DNA from: JBPOHE01 sp052035915
GTDB lineage: Bacteria; Pseudomonadota; Gammaproteobacteria; Chromatiales; Chromatiaceae
Direction of reading: 5' to 3'
Assembly (NCBI GenBank): GCA_052035915.1
Contig: JBPOHE010000088.1
Coordinates: 1 to 64,000 of the forward strand
Length of the DNA stretch: 64,000 nucleotides
The notes under the pieces were generated by a model. The model was not told where the DNA came from, did not search any database, and saw only the letters and a list, made by a program, of their open reading frames with translations. A program made the translations under genes and the position numbers. This document shows positions 9,621 through 18,269 of the stretch, one piece after another; within the stretch, counting starts at the first letter, position 1; every line of letters begins with the position of its first letter.

Positions 9621-9637
9621 TGCACTAGAATAGTGCA
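9621..9637 (+). promoter_or_regulatory. NtrC-binding site upstream of ntrBC
   Basis: TGCAC-N7-GTGCA is a perfect match to the NtrC consensus, inside the longer palindrome ATGCACTA-GAA-TAGTGCAT (9620-9638). It lies about 145 bp upstream of a -24/-12 promoter, so ntrBC probably regulates itself. Confidence 0.72.
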
Positions 9638-9782
9638 TAGCGGTTTCCCCACCCTAACCGGAGGTTGGGCCTGTCTTCGTTCAGTCCAGGCCAGAAAAGA
9701 GTCAACATCGATGGGGAGCATGGGTATTCCCACCGCGGTAGGCCCGCTGGCGTATTCGGGTACCTATCCCCGAATTTGGTCT

Positions 9783-9798
9783 TGGTCCGCATCTTGCT
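9783..9798 (+). promoter_or_regulatory. candidate sigma-54 promoter of ntrBC
   Basis: TGGTCCGCATCTTGCT matches TGGCACG-N4-TTGCW at the GG and GC anchors, with two internal mismatches. The predicted transcript start (about 9809) falls inside or just before the annotated ntrB start codons, which would leave little or no leader. Confidence 0.55.
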
Positions 9799-9801
9799 TC
9801 G

Positions 9802-10890
9802 ATGCCTCCAATGGGTACGAATCTGCTGGCATTATCTCCTGTTGAACGTCGGGTTCTCGACAGCCTGACCGTAGCGGTATTGCTGTTCAATCAAGAACTG
9901 CGGTTGATCTACCTCAATCCGGCCGCCGAGGTCCTCTTTGCCTCCAGCGCCCGACAGATGCTCGGGGTCCATGTGCGGGATCTGGTCTCCTGTCCGGCGG
10001 GGGAGATGGAACGAGATCTGAAAATCGCCCTCGCCTCGGGGCAACCCTTTTCGGAACGGGAGGCACTGCTGCCTTTCCCGGATGGTCGGGAGGTGACGGT
10101 GGACTGCACCATCTCGCCTATCCGCGACGGGGAGGCTCCCATGGAGATCCTGGTGGAACTCCAGCAAAAGGACCATCAGCTCCGCATCACCCGGGAGGAA
10201 CGACTCATCAGCCAACACCACGCGGCCCGTCAGTTGGTGCGAGGTTTGGCCCACGAGATCAAAAACCCCCTCGGCGGTCTCCGTGGCGCCGCCCAACTCC
10301 TGGAGCGGGAACTCCCGGATGAGAGTCTGCGCGAGTACACCCAGATCATCATCGCCGAGGCCGACCGCCTGCAGGCGCTGATGAACCGGATGCTGGGTCC
10401 GAACAAGTTGCCGAAGCGGGAGGAGGTCAATATCCATCAGATCCTGGAACGGGTGCGTCAACTCGCCCTGGCCGAATCCGGGGACGAGGTGGTTATCCGG
10501 CGCGACTATGATCCCAGCATCCCCACCCTGCAGGGGGATGCGGATCAGCTCATCCAGGCCTTGCTCAATCTGGTGCGCAACGCCACCCGGGCCTCGGGTA
10601 GTGGCGGCATTTTGATCCTGCGCACCCGCATCCTGCGCCAATTCACCATCGGCAACCAACGCCATCGGCTGGTGATCAAGATCGACGTGGAGGACAACGG
10701 CCCGGGCATCTCCGCCGAGGTCATGTCGCGCCTCTTTTATCCCATGATCGGCAACACCAGCGGTAGCGGTCTGGGCCTATCCATCGCCCAATCCCTGATC
10801 AATCTCCACCACGGCCTGATCGAATGCACCAGCCGTCCCGGCGAGACCATTTTCTCCGTGCTCCTACCTGTCGGAGTCAAGTATGTCTAA
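9802..10890 (+). CDS. ntrB: nitrogen regulation sensor kinase/phosphatase NtrB (GlnL)
   Basis: The cytosolic 362-residue protein phosphorylates NtrC under nitrogen limitation and, with PII bound, dephosphorylates it. A PAS domain covers about residues 16-125. The H-box RGLAHEIKNPLGGLRGAAQ places the phosphorylated His at 151, and the HATPase domain shows LNLVRNATRA, DNGPGI and GSGLGLSIAQ. The gene overlaps ntrC by eight bases. The start is uncertain: ATG 9802 lies four bases past a sigma-54-like -12 element, and ATG 9811 would suit a nearly leaderless transcript from it. Confidence 0.95.
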   Translation: MPPMGTNLLALSPVERRVLDSLTVAVLLFNQELRLIYLNPAAEVLFASSARQMLGVHVRDLVSCPAGEMERDLKIALASGQPFSEREALLPFPDGREVTVDCTISPIRDGEAPMEILVELQQKDHQLRITREERLISQHHAARQLVRGLAHEIKNPLGGLRGAAQLLERELPDESLREYTQIIIAEADRLQALMNRMLGPNKLPKREEVNIHQILERVRQLALAESGDEVVIRRDYDPSIPTLQGDADQLIQALLNLVRNATRASGSGGILILRTRILRQFTIGNQRHRLVIKIDVEDNGPGISAEVMSRLFYPMIGNTSGSGLGLSIAQSLINLHHGLIECTSRPGETIFSVLLPVGVKYV

Positions 10891-12319
10891 AGATACCGTC
10901 GTCTGGGTCGTCGACGACGATCGCTCGATTCGTTGGGTTTTGGAACGGGCCTTTCAAAAGGCCGGGATGCAGGTCCAGACCTTCAATGGCGGGGAAGCGG
11001 CATTGGATCGGTTGCGTGAGATGACCCCGGATGTGATCGTCTCCGACATCCGCATGCCCGGCCTGGACGGCATCGACCTGCTCAGACGCCTTCAGGAAAG
11101 CCACCCGGAGCTTCCTGTCATCATCATGACCGCCCACTCGGATCTCGACAGCGCGGTAGCGGCTTATCATGGCGGGGCCTACGAATATCTGCCCAAACCC
11201 TTCGATGTCGACGAGGCGGTGGAGCAGGTACGCCGGGCCAGCCAGCGTCGGAGTCTGGAGTCTACCGCGGCGGCCGCTGGCGGTCCGGGCCATCCGGGTC
11301 ATGACATCATCGGCGAGGCCCCGGCCATGCAGGAGGTCTTTCGTGCCATCGGCCGCCTGGCCCGCTCCAAGATCACGGTATTGATCAACGGCGAATCCGG
11401 CACCGGCAAAGAGCTGGTAGCCCTGGCCCTGCATCGCCACAGCCCGCGGGCGGCGGCCCCCTTCATCGCCCTCAACATGGCGGCCATTCCCCGGGATCTC
11501 TTGGAGTCGGAGCTCTTCGGCCATGAGCGGGGTGCCTTCACCGGCGCCCAGACCAGGCGTGTCGGGCGTTTCGAGCAGGCCGACGGTGGCACGCTGTTCC
11601 TGGATGAAATCGGCGACATGCCGGCGGAACTCCAGACCCGACTATTGCGGGTCCTGGCTGAGGGAGAATTCTATCGGGTCGGTGGACACACCCCGGTCAA
11701 GGTGGATGTGCGCATCATCGCCGCCACCCATCAGCATCTCGAACGCCTGGTGGCCGAAGGCCGGTTCCGGGAAGACCTCTTCCACCGTCTCAATGTCATC
11801 CGTATCCACATCCCGGCCCTGCGCGAGCGGCGCGAGGACATCGGGCTCCTGATGCAGTATTTCCTGGCGGCGGCGGCCCAGGATCTCGGTGTCGAAACCA
11901 AGGTGCTGCTCCCGGAAACCCTGGTCGAATTACAGCACTTCGACTGGCCCGGCAATGTCCGCCAGCTTGAAAACACCGCCCGCTGGCTGACGGTGATGGC
12001 GCCCGGTCGCCATATCCATGTCGACGACCTGCCACCGGAACTGCGGCGGGGGTTTCTCACCCAGAACGCCGAGGTCAAGGGGGACTGGCAGAGCCAACTG
12101 CGCGCCTGGGTGAGGATGAGCCTGCAACAGGGGCGGGAAGCTGTGTTGGACGAGGCCATGCCCATCATTGAGACCATCATGATCGAGACGGCGCTGGATC
12201 ATACCGGCGGACGCCGCCAGGATGCCGCCCGCCTGCTCGGCTGGGGACGCAACACCCTGACCCGGAAGATCAAGGAACTGAACCTCGAACGCTTCCAAGA
12301 GGAGACCGGGCTCGGCTAG
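10883..12319 (+). CDS. ntrC: nitrogen regulator NtrC (GlnG), sigma-54 activator
   Basis: The 478-residue response regulator activates sigma-54 promoters of nitrogen genes. The receiver domain (about 1-120) has DDD near the N terminus and phospho-acceptor Asp55. The AAA+ domain has Walker A GESGTGKE, the sigma-54 contact loop GAFTGA, Walker B GGTLFLDEIGD and sensor GNVRQLEN. A Fis-type helix-turn-helix (DAARLLGWGRNTLTRKIKEL) ends the protein. It overlaps ntrB, and the NtrC boxes before glnA and ntrB are its likely targets. Confidence 0.97.
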   Translation: MSKDTVVWVVDDDRSIRWVLERAFQKAGMQVQTFNGGEAALDRLREMTPDVIVSDIRMPGLDGIDLLRRLQESHPELPVIIMTAHSDLDSAVAAYHGGAYEYLPKPFDVDEAVEQVRRASQRRSLESTAAAAGGPGHPGHDIIGEAPAMQEVFRAIGRLARSKITVLINGESGTGKELVALALHRHSPRAAAPFIALNMAAIPRDLLESELFGHERGAFTGAQTRRVGRFEQADGGTLFLDEIGDMPAELQTRLLRVLAEGEFYRVGGHTPVKVDVRIIAATHQHLERLVAEGRFREDLFHRLNVIRIHIPALRERREDIGLLMQYFLAAAAQDLGVETKVLLPETLVELQHFDWPGNVRQLENTARWLTVMAPGRHIHVDDLPPELRRGFLTQNAEVKGDWQSQLRAWVRMSLQQGREAVLDEAMPIIETIMIETALDHTGGRRQDAARLLGWGRNTLTRKIKELNLERFQEETGLG

Positions 12320-12363
12320 CATGGGCCTCTTGTCGGTAAAGCCGCATCTGTCGGAGGTTGAGC

Positions 12364-12759
12364 GTGGACAGCACCAGTATCGAGTTACCGGGTTCGGAGA
12401 TCGAGGGGATCGAGTTGGAACAAGACCGGCTCAGCATCCGTTTCTCCAAGGCCCTGTTGATCAAGACCATGACCGGTTCGGTCGAACGCACCCTCTGGTG
12501 GCAGAAGGGCCGTCTGCTGCTCGGCGAGGTGGAGGAGGCCCCCGAACACCTGCCTCAAGGTCCCCTGACCTGCGATGGTGGGGATGTGGGAGAAAATATC
12601 TATACCTATCGCGATATGATCCCCCTGCCGCTGCAAAGCTCCGGACAGGTTTTCTGCAAGCTCCGCTTCCGGGGTCGAGAGGAGATCCTGGCGGTCCATG
12701 GCCGGTATATCCGACTGGAGATGGAGGCGGTCCCCAAGTACATCTGTCATCTCAGGTGA
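12364..12759 (+). CDS. uncharacterised 131-residue protein
   Basis: I do not recognise this family. The GTG start at 12364 sits six bases after a GGAGG site; a TTG at 12358 is the only other plausible start. The protein is soluble, acidic, has no signal peptide, and reads like a beta-rich domain (FSKALLIKTMTGSVERTLWW, GEVEEAPEHLPQGPLTCDGG). It begins 44 bases after ntrC on the same strand and could be the last gene of that transcript, but no nitrogen role can be inferred from its sequence. Confidence 0.75.
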   Translation: MDSTSIELPGSEIEGIELEQDRLSIRFSKALLIKTMTGSVERTLWWQKGRLLLGEVEEAPEHLPQGPLTCDGGDVGENIYTYRDMIPLPLQSSGQVFCKLRFRGREEILAVHGRYIRLEMEAVPKYICHLR

Positions 12760-12773
12760 TGGTCGCCGCAACT

Positions 12774-12838
12774 CAATGGCGGCAAAGGGTTGCCGCCCTA
12801 CGGCTTGTAGGTCGGCATTCCCATGCCGACGACCGATT
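12774..12838. repeat. short REP-like palindromes
   Basis: GGCGGCAAAGGGTTGCCGCC and GTCGGCATTCCCATGCCGAC are back-to-back inverted repeats separated by CTACGGCTTGTAG. A related unit, ATGGCGGAAC...TTCCGCCCTACG followed by GGCTTGTA, is at 63862-63906. The shared core CCGCCCTACG(C)GGCTTGTA suggests one REP-like family. Confidence 0.55.
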
Positions 12839-12864
12839 TTCGAGCCGAACCTCGATGGGCAGTT

Positions 12865-12981
12865 CCCGGGCAGGCGCCCTGTGGCCCGGTTTTCCGTTCT
12901 TCAATTAACAACAATATCTCTCTGAGTGCCTTATTGTTCTCTAAAAGAGAACAATAAATGGCCATTTTCAGGCGAGGCCCG
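12865..12981. repeat. 118-bp palindromic interspersed element, copy C
   Basis: It runs from CCCGGGC to GGCCCG, with a degenerate first palindrome (GTTCTTCAATTAACAAC) and an intact second one (ATTGTTCTCTAAAAGAGAACAAT), then ATTTTCAGGC. It ends about 20 bp from the stop of the convergent MFS gene. Confidence 0.72.
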
Positions 12982-13002
12982 TGGCAAGATTCGCCGACTC
13001 CC

Positions 13003-14220
13003 TCAGGGCGCCTGTCTCAAGATCCATTTCGGCGCCAGCCAGAACCAGAGCAAGGCCATGACCTGCAGCGCCCAATAACCACCGAAGACCAGGCGCAAAG
13101 ACAGGGCGCGCTCGATCCCCCAGCCCTGGCCAAGATCCACCAACAACCCCAGCCCCCATTGCAACCCGAAGGCGCCGGCGAACACCATCAGATTGAAGGC
13201 GGTGGAGGCCCGTCCGGAGACTTCGTTGGGAAAGCCCAGGGCCATCTGGGTATAGGACAGGGTGCCGAAGCTCGAACAGGCGCCAAAGGCCATCCACAGC
13301 CAGAGGGTATGGGTGGTGGCCTGGATGAGGATCAATCCGAGGGCCAGCGTCGACAGCCATAAACCGGTCACCATGAGGACCACCGGGCGGATACCCCGAT
13401 GGGCCAGGCGGGTGGCCGAGAGGCCGATACCGATATAGCTCAGGACCAGCGCCAGACTCATCCCGGAGAGATGTTCCGCCGCCGTGGCCCGGGAATAGCC
13501 GTTCACCCCCATGAGCCAAACACCGGACCAAAGCCCCTGCACCGCCATGAAGCCGCCGATGACCATTACCCCGAGCGGCGCATAGCGCCAGAATTGGAAA
13601 CTGCGGAACACCTGGCGCACCCCCAGCCATTGCTCGCTCAAGGCGCTGGCGCGGCTGGAGCTCGAGGGCTTGTCGGGTACGGCGAAAAAGATCCAGGCCG
13701 CCACCATCAGGGTGGCCACGGCCAGGAAGAGGAAAATCCGCCGCCAGCCCAGGAGACCCAGGGCGGCTTCGAGCGGGGAGGCCGCCACCAACGCCCCCAG
13801 ACCGCCGGAGGACATGATCCAGCCGGTGAGGGAGGCCAGTTGCAGCGGTGGGAACCACTGGGAAAAGGCCTTGAAGGCGGCCATCAGACAGGCGCAGACC
13901 CCAAGCCCGATCAGCGCCCGTCCCAGGGTCAGTTGCGTCAGGTTCTCGCCAAGGGCGAAGACTAGCGATCCCAGCGCGGCGATCACCAATAACCCGGCTT
14001 CCACCCGGCGGGGTCCATAGCGATCGAGCAGGATCCCCAGCGGGATCTGGGCCAAGCCGAAGGCGAGAAAATAGGCGCTGGTAAGCAGGCCCAGATCGCC
14101 GGCGGAGAGATGCAGCTCCCCGGCCAAGCCGGGTCCTATCACGGCGTTCGCGGTGCGGAAGAGATAGGAGAGGAAATAGCCGCCGGCGAAGGGCGGCAAC
14201 AGGGTCAGCCACAATGACAT
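13003..14220 (-). CDS. MFS transporter
   Basis: The 405-residue inner-membrane protein has about twelve hydrophobic helices. Between helices 2 and 3 it carries the MFS motif GILLDRYGPRRVEAG, and a second, weaker one is at the start of the other half. It stands alone on the minus strand between an uncharacterised gene and the DUF2058 gene, so the context does not suggest a substrate. The ribosome site before 14220 is weak. Confidence 0.88.
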   Translation of the reverse strand: MSLWLTLLPPFAGGYFLSYLFRTANAVIGPGLAGELHLSAGDLGLLTSAYFLAFGLAQIPLGILLDRYGPRRVEAGLLVIAALGSLVFALGENLTQLTLGRALIGLGVCACLMAAFKAFSQWFPPLQLASLTGWIMSSGGLGALVAASPLEAALGLLGWRRIFLFLAVATLMVAAWIFFAVPDKPSSSSRASALSEQWLGVRQVFRSFQFWRYAPLGVMVIGGFMAVQGLWSGVWLMGVNGYSRATAAEHLSGMSLALVLSYIGIGLSATRLAHRGIRPVVLMVTGLWLSTLALGLILIQATTHTLWLWMAFGACSSFGTLSYTQMALGFPNEVSGRASTAFNLMVFAGAFGLQWGLGLLVDLGQGWGIERALSLRLVFGGYWALQVMALLWFWLAPKWILRQAP

Positions 14221-14450
14221 GATCGAAACGTCCGTAGCGGATAGGCTCCAGTGGAGAGAAGTGAAACAACCCCATATTCAGGAGGCGTCTGGGTGTGGAC
14301 CCTGGTGTCGTGCCTCATGGCTCGAACCGGGAGACAGCGGCCCCCGTGATAAAGACTTGTCTGGCGGAAATCTATCCTTTCCATCTTGTCCAATGGATAC
14401 TGATTCCGCAATGATTTCGTGAACATCCACCAGAGTCAGGAGACACCCCC

Positions 14451-14996
14451 ATGGGGAATTCATTGCAAGAACAATTGTTGAAGGCGGGTCTGGTCGATCT
14501 GCAAAAACTGAAACAGGTCAATACCGAAAAACGCAAACAGGCCAAACAACCGCCCGCCACCAGGGGCGTTGCGAACGAGGCGGCGAAACAGGAGGCCCAA
14601 CGCGAGGCGGCGCGTCTGGCCGAGCGGGATCGTGAACTCAACCGACGCCGGGAAGAGGCGGCCAAGGCGCGGGCCAGGGTCGCCGAGATCAAGCAGTTGA
14701 TCGAGACCCATCGTCTCGCCCGTACCGGAGGGGATCTGCCTTACCATTTCCCCGACGGCAACAAACTGAAACGTATGTTCATCACCGAGGAGATGCGTCG
14801 TCAGCTTGGCCTGGGTACTCTTGCCATTGCCAAGCTGGGAGATCGCTATGAATTGGTGCCCGACGCGGTGGCCGACAAGATCCAGGAGCGGGAACCCAAG
14901 TGGGTGGTCGTGCGGGCGCAACAGCCCCAGGACAAACCCCAGGACAGCGAGGACCCTTACGCCGCCTATCAGGTACCGGACGATCTGATCTGGTAG
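14451..14996 (+). CDS. DUF2058 (YaiL-like) nucleoid/polynucleotide-associated protein
   Basis: The 181-residue protein has a highly charged coiled-coil N-terminal half (GVANEAAKQEAQREAARLAE and on) and the conserved DUF2058 C-terminal half (LPYHFPDGNKLKRMFITEEM, ELVPDAVADKIQERE). The family is cytosolic and often annotated as nucleoprotein or polynucleotide-associated; its biochemical role is not established. The start follows an AGGAG seven bases upstream. It is a single-gene unit divergent from the MFS gene. Confidence 0.88.
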   Translation: MGNSLQEQLLKAGLVDLQKLKQVNTEKRKQAKQPPATRGVANEAAKQEAQREAARLAERDRELNRRREEAAKARARVAEIKQLIETHRLARTGGDLPYHFPDGNKLKRMFITEEMRRQLGLGTLAIAKLGDRYELVPDAVADKIQEREPKWVVVRAQQPQDKPQDSEDPYAAYQVPDDLIW

Positions 14997-15050
14997 GGAG
15001 CGTCACTCCAGATATGGCTATCCCTGGTACGCCTAGGTTCTGTTGACATA

Positions 15051-15318
15051 TCACCGCAGCCAAATGAGAGCTGAGACAAAGCGAAGGAAGCCCATGGAGT
15101 TGCGGGCCATTGTCTCAAACCGCGAGAAGATTCCGCGGTAGTGTTTGATTTTGTTGAAGAAGTCCTCGATCAGATGGCGCTCCTTGTACACCGATGGCCT
15201 GGATGAGCCCATCGTTATCGTAGCCCTGATCGCCGACCAACATCCGGGTCCCTGCCGGGGGCAGATCGAGCCGGGAGGTCAGCACGAAGTCGGGGCGATT
15301 CCCCGCAGCGACTGGCAT
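15051..15318 (-). pseudogene. IS5-type transposase remnant
   Basis: On the minus strand two frames together read the C-terminal part of an IS5/IS427-like DDE transposase: first LVGDQGYDNDGLIQAI, then, after a shift, ERHLIEDFFNKIKHYRGIFS and a final ALIWLR stop at 15051. The N-terminal two thirds are missing and the frames are disrupted, so it is dead. The rest of the 14997-15447 gap shows no other gene. Confidence 0.8.
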
Positions 15319-15447
15319 GGCAAGAAACGAGACCCGGGCTCTTCGCTCAGAATCCGGGTTCCCCCGTCGATGGCGCTTCGGGTACCATTAGGGCGCTCTG
15401 ACCATTCCCACCTTTATTTGATCCATTTTTTGAGAGGAGAAACACAC

Positions 15448-15540
15448 ATGGGTTCAGGTGACTTACGCACCAGACGCGGGAAAATCGCCCGGGGTTCCTT
15501 TGGCAAGACACGTCCGCGAAAGAAAAAGGCTGGCTCTTAA
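15448..15540 (+). CDS. 30S ribosomal protein bTHX
   Basis: The 30-residue, very basic peptide starts MGSGDLRTRRGKIARGSFGK and ends in RPRKKKAGS. This matches the bTHX (THX/S31) consensus MGKGDxKTxRGKIxRGxxGKxRPRK. In Thermus the homologue sits in a cavity at the top of the 30S head and stabilises the RNA there. A strong GAGGAG lies eight to ten bases before the ATG. An imperfect GC-rich hairpin with stems CATCCCGG/CCGGGATG follows near 15550-15593. Confidence 0.9.
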   Translation: MGSGDLRTRRGKIARGSFGKTRPRKKKAGS

Positions 15541-15741
15541 TCCCTCCAAGGCATCCCGGGCGGTTGGGGGTAAGTACCCCCGGCTCCGGGATGATCCCAA
15601 TCGTTTTCCTGCTTCCCAATCCCCGGGAATAGCCTCCCAGGCTCGAAGGCAAAAGCAATTCACCCCATGGGGAATTGCTGGCACACTAGCCCGGTGGGCT
15701 GCACCCAGCCTTGTCGAGACATGCGGAGGAGTAGAATTTCC

Positions 15742-17103
15742 ATGAGTGATCGCGTCAAATTCCTGTTGAAGGAAGCCGATATGCCCAAGGCCTGGTACAA
15801 CATTCAGGCCGATCTGCCCGAACCCCTGCCGCCGGTGTTGCATCCGGGCACCAAACAGCCCATAGGCCCGGAGGATCTCGCCGCCATCTTTCCCATGGCG
15901 GTCATCCAGCAGGAGGTGAGCACCGAACGCGAGATCGAGATCCCCAAGCCGGTGCGCCAGATCTATCGTCAGTGGCGTCCATCCCCGCTCTTTCGTGCCC
16001 GCCGCCTGGAAAAGGCCCTGGATACCCCGGCCCGCATCTACTACAAGTACGAAGGCGTCAGCCCGGCGGGTAGCCACAAGCCCAACACCTCGATACCCCA
16101 GGCCTTCTACAACAAGGAAGAAGGGGTCAAACGCATCTGTACCGAAACCGGGGCTGGCCAATGGGGATCCTCCCTGGCCTTGGCGGGGTCCCTTTTCGGC
16201 CTCGAGGTCCAGGTGTTCATGGTCAAGGTCAGTTTCCAGCAGAAGCCCTATCGTCGCACCTTCATGGAGACCTTCGGCGCCCAGTGCATCGCCAGCCCGA
16301 GCGAATTGACCGAGTCGGGGCGGGCGATCCTGCAACAGCATCCGGACAGCACCGGCAGCCTGGGCATCGCCATCAGCGAGGCGGTGGAGATGGCGGTGAA
16401 GACACCGAACTCCAAGTACGCCCTCGGCAGCGTGCTCAACCATGTGTTGCTGCACCAGACGGTCACCGGTCTGGAAGCCCAGAAACAGATGGAGATGGCG
16501 GACGATTATCCGGACGTGGTGGTCGGTTGCGTCGGCGGCGGCAGCAACTTCGGCGGCATCGCCTTTCCCTTTCTCGGCGAACGCCTGCGCAAGAAGAAAA
16601 AGATCGAGTTCGTCGCTGTCGAACCCGCGGCCTGCCCGACCCTCACCAAGGGCCTCTATGCCTACGACTTCGGCGATACCGCCCATCTCACCCCCTTGGT
16701 GAAGATGTTTACCCTGGGCTCGACCTTCGTGCCCCCGGGTTTCCACGCCGGAGGCCTGCGTTACCATGGCATGGCGCCGCTGATCAGCCATCTGACCAAG
16801 CTGGGCTACATCAACCCCAGGGCCTTCCATCAGACCGAATGCTTCGCCGCCGGTATCCTGTTCGCCAAGGCGGAGGGCATCATCCCCGCGCCCGAGGCCA
16901 ACCATGCCGTCAAGGGCGCCATCGAAGAGGCCCTGAAATGCAAGGAAGAGGGCGTGAGCCGCACCATCCTCTTCAACCTCTGCGGTCATGGTCACTTCGA
17001 CATGCAAGCCTACCGCGACTACATGGACGGCAAACTGGTGGACCAGGCTTATGACGAGTCCGAACTTGCCATGGCCCTGAGCGGCCTGCCTTCCGTCGAA
17101 TAA
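15742..17103 (+). CDS. trpB2: TrpB2-type tryptophan synthase beta chain
   Basis: The 453-residue PLP enzyme belongs to the TrpB2 subgroup (TIGR01415-like), which is longer than the TrpB that pairs with TrpA. It makes tryptophan from indole and serine, probably as a salvage enzyme. The PLP lysine is Lys113 in GSHKPNTS and the phosphate loop is [11 protein letters not shown]. The typical TrpB2 insertion and the C-terminal NLCGHGHFD are present. No trpA or other trp gene is adjacent. ATG 15742 follows a GGAGGAG site; an earlier in-frame start at 15667 has no ribosome site and adds non-conserved residues. Confidence 0.94.
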   Translation: MSDRVKFLLKEADMPKAWYNIQADLPEPLPPVLHPGTKQPIGPEDLAAIFPMAVIQQEVSTEREIEIPKPVRQIYRQWRPSPLFRARRLEKALDTPARIYYKYEGVSPAGSHKPNTSIPQAFYNKEEGVKRICTETGAGQWGSSLALAGSLFGLEVQVFMVKVSFQQKPYRRTFMETFGAQCIASPSELTESGRAILQQHPDSTGSLGIAISEAVEMAVKTPNSKYALGSVLNHVLLHQTVTGLEAQKQMEMADDYPDVVVGCVGGGSNFGGIAFPFLGERLRKKKKIEFVAVEPAACPTLTKGLYAYDFGDTAHLTPLVKMFTLGSTFVPPGFHAGGLRYHGMAPLISHLTKLGYINPRAFHQTECFAAGILFAKAEGIIPAPEANHAVKGAIEEALKCKEEGVSRTILFNLCGHGHFDMQAYRDYMDGKLVDQAYDESELAMALSGLPSVE

Positions 17104-17126
17104 ACGGCCTTCGCCGAGAATCGGCT

Positions 17127-17155
17127 CCCCTACCCGCCGAGGCGGCGGGTAGGGG
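17127..17155 (+). terminator. strong hairpin after trpB2, possible terminator
   Basis: A perfect 12-bp stem CCCCTACCCGCC / GGCGGGTAGGGG with a five-base loop lies 24 bases after the trpB2 stop. The T tract after it is poor, so intrinsic termination is only likely, not certain. Confidence 0.45.
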
Positions 17156-17229
17156 GGTCGATTTCCATCTGCTTCCATCCCTTTTTGAATCCTTTTTCGG
17201 CTTGACTCGGGTCGGGTGAGGCGGGGGCT

Positions 17230-17347
17230 CCGGGCATCGGCTGAAAATGTTCAGTCTTTGTTCTCATAAAGAGAACAATATGCTATTTTTTAGTGACATT
17301 ATTCTCTAAATATGAACAGAAACTCGGCCTCAAGCCACCAGGCCCGG
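17230..17347. repeat. 118-bp palindromic interspersed element, copy D
   Basis: It runs from CCGGGC to GCCCGG, with arm GGCTGAAAATGTTCAG, first hairpin GTTCTCATAAAGAGAACAAT and a degenerate second one (ATTCTCTAAATATGAACAG). It lies between trpB2 and the convergent TSUP gene. Confidence 0.72.
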
Positions 17348-17470
17348 AAGCGCCGAGGGGCTGATGAGCCACATGCCCGATATCCCTTTCAGCAACGGAT
17401 CGGTCGGTCAGGACTCTTGTGTCCGCCAACAGATCGCTCCCCACCAACACAGAGCCGACCGGAGTGGGTA

Positions 17471-18256
17471 TCACCTCAGTCCCCCATGCAGCAGCAGGCG
17501 CAGGGTGATACTCAGGGAGACCAGCGCCAACAGCGGGCGGATCAGTCTGGTGCCCTGGCGCAGTACCAGGTGCGAACCCAGGCGGGCGCCGAGGCTTTGC
17601 CCGAGGCCCATGCTCAGTCCCAGCAGCCAGACCACCTGGCCGCCGAGGATGAAGAACACCAGGGCGGCGATATTGCTGGTGAAGTTGAGGACCTTGGTGT
17701 GGACGGTGGCGCGGCGCAGGTTGTAGCCGAGCAGGGCGACATAGGCGCAGGCGAAAAAGGTGCCGGTGCCCGGGCCGAAGAAGCCGTCGTAGAAGCCTAT
17801 CGGCGTACCGAGCCAGAGGGCGAAGCTGCGATCCTGGAGGCGCTGATTGGAGTCGAGGTCACCGACCCGGGGCGAGACGAGAAAGTAGGCCGTAAAGGCG
17901 AGCAACAACCAGGGGACCAGGCGCAGCAAGAAGTCGCTGGAGAGGCGTTGCACCATGAGGGTACCGGCCGCAGCGCCGATGAAGGTGCAAAGGATGGCCG
18001 GCCACATCTCGACTGGGCGGACCTCGCCGCGGCGCGCGAAGTGCCAAGAAGCGGAGAAGGTGCCGAAACTGCCCTGGAGCTTGTTGGTGGCGAGCGCCTG
18101 GGCCGGGTCCAGCCCGGCGATCATGAGCCCCGGCAGGGTCAGCAGGCCACCGCCGCCGGCAATGGTGTCGAGGCAGCCCGCCACCGCCGCCAGGGCGCTC
18201 AGCCAGAGCAGGCTGGACAAGCCGATTTCCGGCGGCAGGGCGAAGTATTCCAACAT
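17471..18256 (-). CDS. TSUP (TauE/SafE) family membrane permease
   Basis: The 261-residue protein has seven to eight predicted membrane helices and the family features DTIAGGGGLLTLPGLM near the start and GFYDGFFGPGTGTF in the second half. YfcA-like members move sulfite, sulfonates or other small anions. The gene starts 13 bases after the btuF-like gene and so ends an ampD-cobC-btuF-TSUP transcript. The substrate is not evident, though the location invites a link to cobalamin or metal uptake. Confidence 0.85.
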   Translation of the reverse strand: MLEYFALPPEIGLSSLLWLSALAAVAGCLDTIAGGGGLLTLPGLMIAGLDPAQALATNKLQGSFGTFSASWHFARRGEVRPVEMWPAILCTFIGAAAGTLMVQRLSSDFLLRLVPWLLLAFTAYFLVSPRVGDLDSNQRLQDRSFALWLGTPIGFYDGFFGPGTGTFFACAYVALLGYNLRRATVHTKVLNFTSNIAALVFFILGGQVVWLLGLSMGLGQSLGARLGSHLVLRQGTRLIRPLLALVSLSITLRLLLHGGLR

Positions 18257-18269
18257 CCTCGTGCTCCCT

